Shown in pieces: positions 44,983-55,933 of a stretch of DNA of 64,000 nucleotides. This DNA is from Diaporthe sp. PMI_573 (taxonomy: Eukaryota > Ascomycota > Sordariomycetes > Diaporthales > Diaporthaceae). Each line of letters opens with the position of its first letter. Position 1 is the first letter of the stretch. The notes below the pieces were generated by a model. The model ran no database searches, was not told the origin of the DNA, and saw only the letters and a list, made by a program, of their open reading frames with translations. The stretch covers positions 620,001 to 684,000 of the forward strand of contig JAJTUP010000011.1 of assembly GCA_021399435.1 (NCBI GenBank), read 5' to 3'. The translations under genes and the position numbers were made by a program.

Positions 44983-45494
44983 CTCAGTCGAATGGTATAC
45001 GCTTTCGTATACAGAGCAAGGGGGGATTGGTCGTTGTTACTTGCAGTTCTGTTTACAACGAGGAAGCTTGAAGGTTCTAGGTTGAGTCGCTTTTGGAGCG
45101 TTTCGGTCAATCCCTTAAGTAGTAGAGCAGACCCACAATCCGAGAATATTCACCTGTTCATCAAAGTGAATATTGAGGTGACTGAGGGATGTGATGCAGC
45201 CAATATTGGCGGTCGGCCTCCTGCATCAACCCCACGTACTCGTTTGCAACAGCACAGAAAAAGAAGCAATTCACTATCTTTCAATTCACCATGAACCGCG
45301 CTCACAATGATTTAAATTGCACCTAGTACCGGGCGCTCCATCTTGCAAAACTGGTCCAAACCACTTCTTGCGATCTCATACCCAGAGTGCTTTTCAGTGC
45401 CTGTCAATCGATCGCCAATCTGCCACCACACAATAACCACGTACCTCGCAGAAAGCCCAACAACTCGCATCGAAGCATCATTCGTCTCAGCAAC
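44983..45494. promoter_or_regulatory. bidirectional promoter of the AAA+ and MIDAS-like genes
   Basis: A 512-nt spacer lies between two divergent ATGs. It is AT-richer near the centre and carries the CCAAT palindrome at 45199-45210. No TATA box is clear on either side. Confidence 0.55.
45199..45210. promoter_or_regulatory. palindromic CCAAT element
   Basis: GCCAATATTGGC is a perfect 12-nt palindrome giving a CCAAT box on each strand. It sits 217 nt from the AAA+ start and 285 nt from the MIDAS-like start. CCAAT is the site of the Hap/AnCF complex in ascomycetes, so one element could serve both genes. Confidence 0.5.
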
Positions 45495-47246
45495 ATGCCG
45501 CAAAAGACTGATCATTGGCGTGATCGCCCACTCGCAGGCCAGAGCGGCAGCACGTCTGCGGCGTTTGCATTCGCAACGGAGTCACCTCAACATGCTCAGC
45601 CAACGTTGCCCAGAAACGGAGCAGCCGTCAACTCCGGATCAAACGTCACCTCCATAGTGCCACAGCCAAGCAATCAATCTTCTGCGACAACCAAACCCAC
45701 CAGCAATGAGTATGCTCAAGGCGCTCCTATCACTGCGGGGACAGTCGCAGGCGAGCTCGACCAGCTGGAGAACGAGGTGATCCACTTCATGAACATCTCG
45801 ATGGAGGAGAGAGAGAAATCAGAGGTGCTTTCTGGACGCCTTGAATCGATTGCACAGGAGAAGAAAGATCTTGAGCGACAGATTGACGAGCTCGATCAAG
45901 ACCTCAGCCGAAATGGTTGGCCCGGCCAAGACGATGGTGACTCGGCCATTGAAGCAGGAGATACGATCTCGAGAGTGAGTTCCAAGATCACCAATCTGAG
46001 GACTTCAGCTCATAAATTGGAAAGCGACTTCGAGAGTCTCGCTGCAGCCAGCGTCAAGGGCGCCCAGACCATTGACCGACTAGAAGAGCAACTTCGCAAC
46101 AGGAGACAGCAGCTCGCCCAGAAGACTCAGGAGGAAAACCGCTTGCGCAAGGAACTGCAGCAGACCAAGGAGACTGTGAGGGCTGAGAAACATACCAATG
46201 AAAAACTGCTGGGCAGGATGAAGGCAGTTGAGAAGGAGTGCAACGCGCTCCGCGTCTGGAATGACTCGACCGGCAAGAAATTGGCTGAATCTGAGCAGAC
46301 CAGAGAAACTCTCAGCGGACTGGTCAAGCGAAAGATTACCGAGCTTGAAAACGTCCAAAACGCTGGAGCTGCTCAGGCTGAGACTATGCGCCAGGAGCTC
46401 GACCGCAAACAGAAAGAGATCGAGAGCCTTCTCACCACTCAGAACGATCTCGTGGCCAGATGCAAGCAGTCCGAGGCTGCTTCCCTAGAAAAGTCCCAGA
46501 CTATTTCTGAACTGCAGATCCAGCTTGCTTCTCAACAGCAGCCGGTACTCAGGCTCAGACCCATCCCAGGCAATGCAGGCATGATACCAGAGGCCGCCCC
46601 CGCCCGACGCGCGATCGAGAAGAAGAGCGCCCTAATCAAGGACCTCATCAAGGACCTTCGGCGCAACCAGCAGCGCCGCATGCGTGCCGTCGCCATTGGA
46701 ATTGACCTCAGCGGCAGCGCGGCCGGCAGCCTTGAGGACGGAATCAAGCGGGTGTACGTGCACCTCCTCGATACGCTGCAGGCCTCCCTCTGCAAAACCT
46801 ACGTCATGACAGTCATCCACGGGCCAGGCGACACGGCGACTATCAAGTCAAACTTTGGCGACACTTGGGAAGTCCACGCGAGGGTACTAGAGGGCCAGAA
46901 GGCCGATGGAATGGAGCAGCACGTCGAGTGCCTCCGGAAGGTCAAAGCCGCCGCCGTGAGCCATGGCCTGATCCTTGATCTGCAGGTCGTCCTGCTCGGG
47001 GACAGCCAAACCCAGCAGGCCTCGCATATCGGGGCGCACGAGGTGTGTGCCGACTTCAAATCGAGCAACCCGCCCGTCCTAATTCACTCGGTCACAGTGA
47101 AGACGGGTAGCGCGGAGGAGGCGGACAAGTACTGGGGTGGTTTGGAGGCCTGGACCCCGTGGAACTACGCAAGCAACACTAGGGGCAACATGACTGTCTG
47201 GTTCCAAAATAATCCACTTCCCGACCTTAGCGATCTTGTGTACTAA
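45495..47246 (+). CDS. coiled-coil protein with von Willebrand A/MIDAS-like C-terminus
   Basis: A single exon from ATG 45495 encodes 583 residues. About 80 low-complexity residues are followed by a long heptad-rich coiled coil (about 85-365: ENEVIHFMNISMEEREKSEVL, LERQIDELDQDL, RLEEQLRNRRQQLAQK, TMRQELDRKQKEIESL). The C-terminal domain (about 395-583) starts with RMRAVAIGIDLSGSAAGS, a textbook DxSxS metal-ion motif (Asp404, Ser406, Ser408), and goes on through KTYVMTVIHG, LDLQVVLLGDSQTQ and a C-terminal alpha/beta region. This resembles a von Willebrand A fold in the right order, but the later MIDAS residues are not clear. A basic helix precedes it (KKSALIKDLIKDLRRNQQRR). It is head to head with an AAA+ ATPase; AAA+ and VWA proteins are known partners in MoxR and midasin-type systems. 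A physical link here is inference. Confidence 0.75.
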   Translation: MPQKTDHWRDRPLAGQSGSTSAAFAFATESPQHAQPTLPRNGAAVNSGSNVTSIVPQPSNQSSATTKPTSNEYAQGAPITAGTVAGELDQLENEVIHFMNISMEEREKSEVLSGRLESIAQEKKDLERQIDELDQDLSRNGWPGQDDGDSAIEAGDTISRVSSKITNLRTSAHKLESDFESLAAASVKGAQTIDRLEEQLRNRRQQLAQKTQEENRLRKELQQTKETVRAEKHTNEKLLGRMKAVEKECNALRVWNDSTGKKLAESEQTRETLSGLVKRKITELENVQNAGAAQAETMRQELDRKQKEIESLLTTQNDLVARCKQSEAASLEKSQTISELQIQLASQQQPVLRLRPIPGNAGMIPEAAPARRAIEKKSALIKDLIKDLRRNQQRRMRAVAIGIDLSGSAAGSLEDGIKRVYVHLLDTLQASLCKTYVMTVIHGPGDTATIKSNFGDTWEVHARVLEGQKADGMEQHVECLRKVKAAAVSHGLILDLQVVLLGDSQTQQASHIGAHEVCADFKSSNPPVLIHSVTVKTGSAEEADKYWGGLEAWTPWNYASNTRGNMTVWFQNNPLPDLSDLVY

Positions 47247-49358
47247 CAAGAGGATCAAACTTCTGGTCAGACAGGAGTTTCCGGAGGAGGGTCTCATACC
47301 TGGGCATACCGAGGGTCCTATTGACATCCTGGCCTGTAGTCGTCCGGGTGGAAGGAAGGTTTGAGATGTGTGTCCAAATATCTCCTGATGCTCTAGGCTG
47401 GGCTTGCAAACATGTCACAGCTAAGGAGTCGGGGTCTGAATATTACTTACAAGTCTAGGAGAAAAGCAGTGATATTGCTAGAGATGCAATATTGCAGTGC
47501 TAGACTTGATCGACCCGAGCTTGGCTGTGCATGAGTACCAATCAGACACCCAGGAGGGTCAAGAGACCTCGGGATGCAGTCCTATGAAAATGCAGAATAC
47601 GAAGGTGCGACACTTACTTGAACTTTGTGGGTCAGAGTTTGTCCTTTGCTGAATCTGTCCTTTCTTATCAGGTGGCCAGCTACACTAGGCTCAATTTCAA
47701 CCCTTGTTTATCCTCATCCAGAAGCGGATCAAGTGCCGGTAAAAGCTTGGCCTGGTGAGCTCGTTTTCGTGCAGCGCAATTTTAAACGTCGACCCTAAAG
47801 GGTAGGTATTGCAGCGAGCAGTCAAATTCTCCCCAGACCCTGAACTCGCCTGCATAAGCTTTCATCTCATACATATGTACCGTACCGCCAGACTAGTCAC
47901 AGAAGGGAACAAGATGTTACCCCCCAAAGAGATTCCCGACCCGCAGCTACTATTGCGACACTATCGATACCAAGACAAGACTGCAGAACAACATTGAAAC
48001 AATTCGTGCCTGGAGGAGAAGGATCATCGCCCATCTTGCCGTCACAGACATCCCGCGATCTCGGCAACGCTCGATCATCCGTTCAGAAGGGGGCACAAGC
48101 CGTGTGGGGCCGCCTCGGCTCGCCACGAAGTGACGAGCTTTTCGATGCATCACCCGTGGACGTCTGACGGCCGTGACCGAGGTCGAGACCGCGTGGCAGG
48201 CATGCATGTGCCGTCCAGCCAGTCTTATCGTCATTCGTGTAATCACCTCCGGAATCCTGGGCGCGGCGCCCACCCTGTCGGTGCTATCACACTTGCACAG
48301 CGGGCACGGTGACATAGTTCGCGCTATGACACCGTGTTCCCTGTATTATACTGATTCTGGAACTTAAGGGCGACGGTTTCCAGCGTCAGAACGAGCAACG
48401 GTTTAGTCCACGTGCTGCGTGCCCCAGGGCCAGGGTTCGAGAGCATGCTTTTCTCCTCTTCTTTTCCTCTCGCCCGCGAGCCACGCACGCCACGATGTTG
48501 TCCGCAGGCTGTCCGTGTTGGTTTGTTTCGTCATGTGGGGACTGGGTGAGGGAGGGAGGTGTGATAAGAGTATCCCGAGGAGCGATCTGCAAAGAGTCGG
48601 GGTATAAAATCACCCAATTATAGTCCCTCCCCTGACTGTAACCCTTCCAAACGTAGCTCCTCTGCTGCCACGACCCCACACACAAGTCTTCCCATTCCGG
48701 AAGGGCATTGGCGGTGGGCAACGACGCCCAATCACCACGACTGCCGCTTCCGCGCGGGGATTACAGAGTTTGGAGCCTCCTGTCACCGGTGGCCCAGTTC
48801 TGCGAGTGTGACGCTAGGCCCTGGCGAGTGGCTTGCGGGCCCCACAGTTTTGGTCTTCCTCCACGCGAGGAGGAGCCGGGTTTGAGCTGTCCCAACGGCC
48901 GCGCTACACTATTTTGGGGATTTTACGCCGCACGGCATATATGAGGATCGACTCCACATCCACCGGTCCTCGCTCCTGCACGCTGGCCGTGCCCCCCGGG
49001 GAGGCGCACGAAGGAGCGAAACGAGACTGGGGCGGGCAGAGAGAGAGAGATGCCGTGCCGGTATGTGACCGTACGTCAAGTGTGGCACGGGCGAACGACG
49101 ATGTTGCATCGCTTAGCAGGCCTCGCTCACTGTTGCCCGTTGGTTAGTCGTTGGTAATCTTGGCCCTGATCTGAGCTGGCCCTAGTGTGCATTTGCGGAT
49201 CGATCTGCAGAGGACTGTCCCATCTGTTACGATGAATAAAAGAGAGCACGGCCGGCTTTCTCGCCCGCCTGCCCTGTGGAACCTGAGATCTGCTATGTCT
49301 ATCCTCTTCTTCTGATCTACATTGCGTTCCACCTCGGAGCGCACCGAACTTTTTGTCA
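47247..49358. other. intergenic, 2.1 kb
   Basis: No gene is supported between the MIDAS-like gene and the rhodopsin-like gene, both on the plus strand. Pyrimidine-rich patches (about 48450-48480) and palindromic GC stretches occur, but no recognised element. Confidence 0.45.
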
Positions 49359-50959
49359 ATGGCCTCGTCAGGCCAGTTATCGCCAGAGATGGCGGCCGAG
49401 AACAAAGGCCCTGGGATCCTGGCTGCATGCTACACTGTCGAGGCCGTCGCCAGCTGCTTTGTTGCTGCCCGCCTCTTTGTGCGCGGCCGGATGATGGGCA
49501 AGTGGCAGCTTGACGACTGGCTAATAATTGTGTCTATGGTTAGTGGCTCTCCAATCAAGCCAATCCTGACCGATTAAACATTGGTTGACATACCTGATCG
49601 ACTTAGCTGTTCGGATGGATTGCTGTCGCCTTCACAACTGCTGCCGTCGTCACCGGGAGTGGCAAGCACTTCGAGGTGCTGACGGAGGAGCAACATTCGA
49701 AAGCGATATTCTGGACCGTGATGGGCTTCGGTCCTGGTGTAATGTCGTTCGGTATACCGAAGCTCGCCGTCGTCGCCTTCCTCACGCATATCATGAACCC
49801 GAGCAGGACCCATAAGATTATCTTGTGGGGCATGGCATCGTTATGCGTCTTTAATTTGTTCCTTTGTGTTGTTTTTCATTTTGCCCAGTGCACACCGGCA
49901 GCGTCGCAATGGGACTTCTCACTCGAGAGACGGTGCTGGAGTCCATGGATCTTGATATGGTGGGCAACCTGGTCTGGATGTGAGTTTGTGGCGCCATTGT
50001 TGGGCTCTCCTCACAAAGTTGTCGATCACTTACTCATTGAGACAGACTTCTCTGCTTTCCTCGACCTCTACCTGGCCGTGTACCCATCGATTGTCCTCTA
50101 CAAACTCCAAATGTCCCGGAAGAAGAAACTCGCCCTCTGCGGTGCCCTTGGGATCGGATCAATGTGCGTCCTTCTGGATCCATGCTAGGCTAGTCGAAGC
50201 TGCGGCGATGTTAACAGAGTGTCTAGAGCCACCATCGTCGCCATATACAAGACCACGAGACTACCCTCGCTCGCAAGCGGGGACTTTACCTTCTCCACAT
50301 CCGACCTCGTTGTCTTCACGATTGCCGAAGGGGCCACAATCATAATAGCAGCGTGCATCCCCGTCTTGCAGCCCCTCCTCGAGATGGTCACAGGCAGGCG
50401 TGGCTGGCTGAGCAGCGGCAGGACATCAGGCGCCCGGCCGTACCAGCAGCATTACGGCCGCGGGCAGAGCTACATGGCGGAGAAATCAGTGCGATCCGAA
50501 TTCGAGCCGCGGCGCACTCAGCGGCGGCGGGAGGACGACGACGACCTCCTGATGACGAGCATGGAGATCGAGAGGGCGCAGAACAAGGATGGGTTCTGGA
50601 CGGCGGGTGAGCCGCCCCTTCCACGCAAGGCGGCCCTGCCGAGCACGCCATCGCGGGCATCGTCGAGGACGAGCATCCGGGTGCATCCGAAGGCGACGAC
50701 GTGTTCTACACGAGGCATCTTTTCCCGGCCGCGGAGGAGTGAGGAGGCGAACCCTGTCCCTCCGGTCATCACCAAGACGAACAGCATTAGGGTCGAGTAT
50801 GAGCCTAATACGGGCGAGGCGGGGTCGTGGCCTCTCCCACATGATCCATTCCCGCTGGGCGACGATGCAGGCCGCGACGGTGTGGGTTCTGGTCTTGTCA
50901 ACCAGCGTTCATTCTCTTTAAGCAGCGTCAAATCGGAGGGTGCATGGCGAGGCTCATAG
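49359..50959 (+). CDS. fungal rhodopsin-like seven-helix membrane protein
   Basis: Exons 49359-49538, 49607-49979, 50046-50163 and 50218-50959 encode 470 residues; the introns (68, 66, 54 nt) are in phase. The first half has about seven hydrophobic helices. Typical pieces of the large fungal integral-membrane (rhodopsin-like, PTH11-related) family are visible: LFVRGRMMGKWQLDDWLIIVSM, GVMSFGIPKLAVVAFLTHIMNPS, VVFHFAQCTPAASQWD, a YFSAFLDLYLAVYPSIVLYKLQMS block remade across intron 2, and VSRATIVAIYKTTRL. A cytosolic tail of about 200 residues is basic, Ser/Arg/Pro-rich and probably disordered. No CFEM domain precedes the helices, unlike Pth11 itself. A receptor or sensor role is family-level inference. 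Confidence 0.85.
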
Positions 50960-51915
50960 TCCCTGGGGACTGAGATCGTCAGTCCCAAACAGCTGCAGCG
51001 ATTAATTAATAGTACAACATCACGATTACCAACGGTCTTGTTTCCCTCTGATGTGTCCTGATTGATGTCTTCGTCTAGGCTGACTACTGACTGTGTAGAG
51101 AGAGACAGCGTCAGGTCGAGACCCAGCAGCCATTGTCCAATGGCGATCAAAAGCCAGGCCATGCATGATCTGATCAGACTTTGATGGTGTCTGGTTGGTG
51201 CCTGTTTTGGGGGTGGGATTTGGGAGCTTCTGTCCTACAGCGACACCTCATTTCCCCAGCCCACCCCCTGAGCTCGCCTACCAGAACTACCTGCTTGGGA
51301 AGGCATTGAGGCCCACACTGATGGACGTTGGCAGGCGCCCAGCCTCAGCTGCCCCACAGAACATGTCACCAAGACGGCACCTGCTTCCGAGCGCTCTCGT
51401 CCTGTCAGTCTGCTGGCTCACAGCCAATTTTCTACCGTGCCGCCATCCCCATCCTCGATCACTCTTGCTGGCGAGACAACAGAGCGTTTCGTTGGCCAGA
51501 CGAGGCCCAATGTTGTATCCAGCGCTACGGCCACTCCCCCACCAGGCCCGTTTCAGCCTTAGCGAGTCGCTAAAAACAAAGTTCGGTGGACTCCCGGCAG
51601 CTAATCCCTGTCGATCTCATCACTTCCCACCTGCCGTTTATCCAGGTCCCTATCTGCTTTTCTCTGGCCGCTCTGGCGCTCTGGGTGAGCTGGTTTCCTC
51701 TCACCTGTTTTAGATGAGGTCACACCAAATCTCCCCACTGTCGACTTCCGCGCTCAGATCAAAACAAACACATTCCACCTAGGACCCCTTCTTCTTTCCA
51801 CAACACCATCGGTCACTTTGCGATCCAAAGGCATTGCCGCGGCACAGGCGCTTGAGAGAACCAATCACGCAGTATCACATCAGCCACATCGATCTATCGG
51901 TTGATCGACATCATC
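50960..51915. other. intergenic, upstream of the choline-transporter-like gene
   Basis: No gene is supported. A pyrimidine-rich leader (about 51786-51800) lies just before the transporter start. Confidence 0.5.
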
Positions 51916-53635
51916 ATGCAGCAGCAAGGGTATCCTCCCCAAGGGTATCCCCCTCCCCAGGGGGGATATCCGCCTCAGGACTATTCACAATATCCTCCCC
52001 AGGGATACGGTCCGCCTCCCCCTCAAGACCAGCAGTATGGCTACTCCCAGGCGCCACCTGGGCCCCCCAACAATGGCGGCTACGGCAACGAGAAAATCCC
52101 CTTCGAGCAGGCTTTCAAGATCGAGCAGCCCAAGTACAATGACATTTGGGCCGGAGTCTTGTTTGTGCTCACCATGGCTGGCTACGTCGTCGTGTCTGGC
52201 ATCGCCATCCAGGGCTACGGTAATATCTCCTTCCATCCCACACGACCTCCCCTGAGCCTCGTGGTCGACTGACATCTGAACCCTCATAGCCGCCACTCGA
52301 AGCTCCAACGGCACAGGCATCTATAATGGCAACAGCCGTGACATCAGTATCAACACCAACACTCTCCTGCTGTTCGTCTTCTGCATATGCGTCGCCATCG
52401 TATTTAGCTACGGATACGTTATGCTCGCCCGAACCTTTCCAAAGCAACTCATCTGGGCGACTGGCATCTTGAACATCGTCTGGGGCCTGGGAACCGCCAT
52501 CTACATGCTGTACATGAAATACTACGCCGGAGGCATCGTGTTCCTGATCTTCGTGGTGTTCCTCATCTTCGCCTTCATATCATGGATCCCCCGCATACCG
52601 TTCAGTGCGCTCATGCTGCGCACCGTCATCAACGTCGCAAACCACCACGGCCACGTCTACATGGTCAGCTTTGCCGGGGGTCTCATCGGTGCCGCCTATG
52701 CAGCCTGGTTTTCTGTCACTTTCGTGGCCGTCTACGTCAAATTCTCGCCCAGCAATGAAAACCCCGCCTGTAGCACGGGTGCAGGTGGCTGCAGCTATGC
52801 CAAAGTCGGTGGCCTCATAGCGTTCATTACCTTCTGCTCGTATTGGTTCTCCGAGTGGTTGAAGAACACAATCCACACCACCATCTCCGGCGTCTATGGC
52901 TCCTGGTACTTCAACTCTCGCGCCTACCCCACCGGAGTCACCCGCGGCGCACTGAGGCGGTCTCTGACCTACAGCTTCGGGTCTATCAGTCTGGGCAGTC
53001 TCATTGTTGCAATTGTCAACTTCCTCAGGATGTTGGCCCAGACGGCCCGTGACCAGAGCGGACAGTCGGGAGATATGATCGCATACATCTTCTTCTGTGT
53101 CCTTAGCTGCCTCATCTCTCTCCTCCAATGGGTCATCGAGTTTGTCAACCGATACGCCTTCTCACATATTGCCCTTTATGGCCGTTCTTACTTCCAATCA
53201 GCCAAGGATACTTGGAAGTATGTTTTGCCCTCATCTTGTGACACTCTTGGTTTTGCTGAATCGCTGACACTCGCACACAGGATGATCAAGGACCGCGGTA
53301 TTGATGCCCTCGTCAACGAATGCCTCATTGGGCCCGTCTTCTCTTTCGGCGCCACCTTCATTGGTTTCGCCACCGCGCTGCTCGCCTTCTTGTACCTGGA
53401 GTTCACAAACCCGGCCTACAACTCGAACGGCCAGTACACCGTAGTCATCGTGGCCTTTGCGTTCCTCATCGGTCTGCAGATCTGCAACATCTTTACCACT
53501 CCGCTGTCCAGCGGCATTGACACCATATTTGTGGCATCGGCCTGGGATCCGGAGGTCATGATCCGTGACCACGGCGACCTTTATCACCAGATGGTGCAGG
53601 TCTACCCGCATGTGCAGCAGGCTATCCACGCTTGA
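51916..53635 (+). CDS. PNS1: choline-transporter-like (CTL/Pns1) membrane protein
   Basis: Exons 51916-52219, 52290-53217 and 53281-53635 encode 528 residues. A cytosolic head of Gln/Tyr/Pro-Gly repeats (GYPPQGYPP, QYPPQGYGPP) precedes about ten membrane helices. CTL hallmarks include EKIPFEQAFKIEQPKYNDIWAG, WFSEWLKNTIHTTISGVYGSWYF, LTYSFGSISLGSLIVAI, INRYAFSH-like VNRYAFSHIALYGRSYFQSAKDTW and RGIDALVNECLIG. The family resembles choline transporters, though in yeast Pns1 is not required for choline uptake. The second intron is 63 nt long with no in-frame stop, so an unspliced transcript would still encode a protein with a 21-residue insertion. I excluded it because GTATGT..CACAG ends fit and removal restores DTWKMIKDRGID. 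The protein is predicted to reside in the plasma membrane. Confidence 0.9.
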
Positions 53636-54010
53636 GCAGCCAGAGTCGGAACAGCATGAAGGCATCGGAGTTAGCCCCCTTGGCTCTTTCTTCCCGCCCA
53701 CCTAGCCCTTTTAATCTACACTTTCAGTATACCCAGATCTCGATAATACATACTTAGTACACTGTCCATCACTGAAACAAATCACTGCTGCTGGACTTCT
53801 CAATCTTCTGGCAGGCGATGCAACATAGGCAAGTGAGTCAAGACATTCATGACAGCTCCTCAATCGCGAAGGAGACAGAATATTCCCCTAGTTGTGCCAC
53901 TGTCGCCGAGTACATTTTGCTCATCAAAAGTGAAAGACTTTTCGAAGCTGGTTCCCCCCTCAAGTGTGCAATATCAACGCCATATCACATCTCACTCAAC
54001 CCTTCAGCAA
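53636..54010. other. intergenic between convergent genes
   Basis: 3' flanks of the transporter gene (+) and the oxidoreductase gene (-). Nothing else was recognised. Confidence 0.5.
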
Positions 54011-55229
54011 TCACAATTTACTCTTCTCTTCAGGAGACTTCACCTCGACAAGCAATTTTCCTACTGGGGTTAGCTTCCGGACAGGACTTAAGCAGGGCGA
54101 CGTCTTACCTGTGTTTCCTCCCCTGAAGAGATCCACCAACGCTTGCTCAGCCACCTTAAGGCCTCCCTTCACAACAGTCTCTTGTCTCTTAAGCTTGCCC
54201 TCAGCAAGCCACTGTGCCAGCTGCTTCCGAGCTGCTGGGTATTCCTTGACAAAGTCAAAAACGATGAAGCCCTCCATGCGTATCCTTTGTGTGATAACTT
54301 TTGATATTTGCTGTTCGCGTGTCATTTGTTAGTGCCCAAACGGGATACGATCCTGCAACCAATGCTGTGACTTACCCGTGGTCCCTTGGGATCTTTTGAG
54401 TTGTACTGCGAGATAGCACCACACATGACAAAGCGCGCATTCTTGTTTGCCCTGCTCAGAGCCATGTCGAGGATGTCTCCGCCAACTGCCGGTCGAATCA
54501 TCAGCCAAGCTCAGCCAAATTGACCACACATAACTCACCGTTGTCAAAGTAGACATCGATATACTTTGGCGTCGCGTCCTTGAACTTCTTCCTGAAGTCG
54601 GGATCCTTATAGTTCAGGCACACGTCGAACCCGAGCTCCTTCTCCAGCCACGCACACTTCTCATCGGAACCCGCCAGCCCCACAACCCTCGCCCCAGCAA
54701 TCTTGGCCATCTGCGCAGCAACACTACCGGTCGCCCCAGCCGCCCCGGAGACAACCACCGTCTCCCCGGGCTTCGCCTTCGCGATCGTGGTCATGCCGAA
54801 GTAAGCCGTCAGGCCGGTCATGCCCAGGACGCCCTGGAGGTCCGTGACCTTGCCGTTCTTGGGCAGCGGGATATCCGACGCCGTCTCGAACTCCTTGGGC
54901 CGCGCGATGGCGACCTCGCGCCAGCCCGTCATGGCGGTGACGAGGTCGCCCTCCTTCACGCGGGGGGACCTGGAGGCCAGCACGCGCGCGACGGTGGACC
55001 CGCGCATCACCTCGCCTATCTGGACGGGGGGCACGTAGCTGCGCACGTCGTCGAGCCAGCCGCGCATCGCGGGGTCTAGGGACAGGTACAGCGTCTCGAC
55101 TAGGATCTCGCCATCTTTCAGGTCTGAAGCTTGGGGGGCTGGGCCCGTCTTCTGGTGGAAGGTCTGGCCTGGGACGATGTCGCCCTTTGGGCGCTCAGCC
55201 AGGACTACTGAGGTGCTTGTGCGGCTCAT
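54011..55229 (-). CDS. NADP-dependent MDR oxidoreductase (alkenal/leukotriene reductase-like)
   Basis: Four minus-strand exons (55229-54539, 54485-54376, 54310-54109, 54060-54011) encode 350 residues. The N-terminal half shows LYLSLDPAMRGWLDD and IGEVMRGSTVARVLAS, typical of the zinc-free medium-chain reductases that reduce alkenals, prostaglandins or curcumin. The Rossmann motif is VVVSGAAGATGSVAAQMAKIAGARVVGLAGSD, and MEGFIVFDF near the C-terminus is the usual signature. No zinc ligands are visible. The last exon supplies only LLVEVKSPEE. Intron 3 is 48 nt with no in-frame stop, so retention would add 16 residues after GNTG; splicing restores the family ending NTGKLLVEV. A detoxifying role for reactive carbonyls is the likely one; the substrate is not determined. 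The gene looks intact. Confidence 0.9.
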
Positions 55230-55933
55230 GATGGGCGTGCGGATCTGTTTGTGAACGTATTGATTCAACTTGAGCCCAACACAGGATTAAAAGAGCTGGA
55301 GGTGGAAATGATGTTGTCTAACTCGACGGTGACCTCGGGACAGCCATAAGGGGGCCAGGGGGGGAAGCTTTGGCGGACCGCGGCCAAGAGTCGGGGAGCC
55401 GAGGTACTCGGTGGATCGTCCCTCCGGGATCCGGCTCCGAATCGGCGATGATTAATCGCAGGGATGATTGAATTTAAAGTCAACCTTTTGACACCTGGCA
55501 TATATTTCAACAAAGGTCTATTTGGATTCTGCTGTTACCCTCCTGGTTGTAGGAAGAATGGACTTTTGTTGTTGCAGGATTACTTTATATGTTCGAAAAG
55601 GTCATTGACACGCTGGTTCATCGATTAGGCGGGCATTGCCAACCTTACACCCTATGAAGCTGCCAGCAGCTCATGAAAAAGAATCACCTTGGATTTACTA
55701 TGCATGCGACAATTCTACTATTCTGCTCAATATTTTGGGTCCAAAAAGAATCAAATGATTAAACTCTACCTATGCGCCATGTAATTTCCAAACCAGTCTT
55801 TTGCGCAAGTGCCCGGTGTCGACTACTATCTGTGCTTTGTACTCCAGAATAGAATCAAAGCAATTCTACAAAAGTACTTCTAATCCACCCGCATCTCACC
55901 GAGACTGTCTATCAAAGACTCAACAGACAAGTC
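55230..55933. other. intergenic, upstream of the reductase
   Basis: AT-rich for the most part. It contains the 5' flank of the reductase and the 3' flank of the next minus-strand gene. Nothing else was recognised. Confidence 0.5.
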
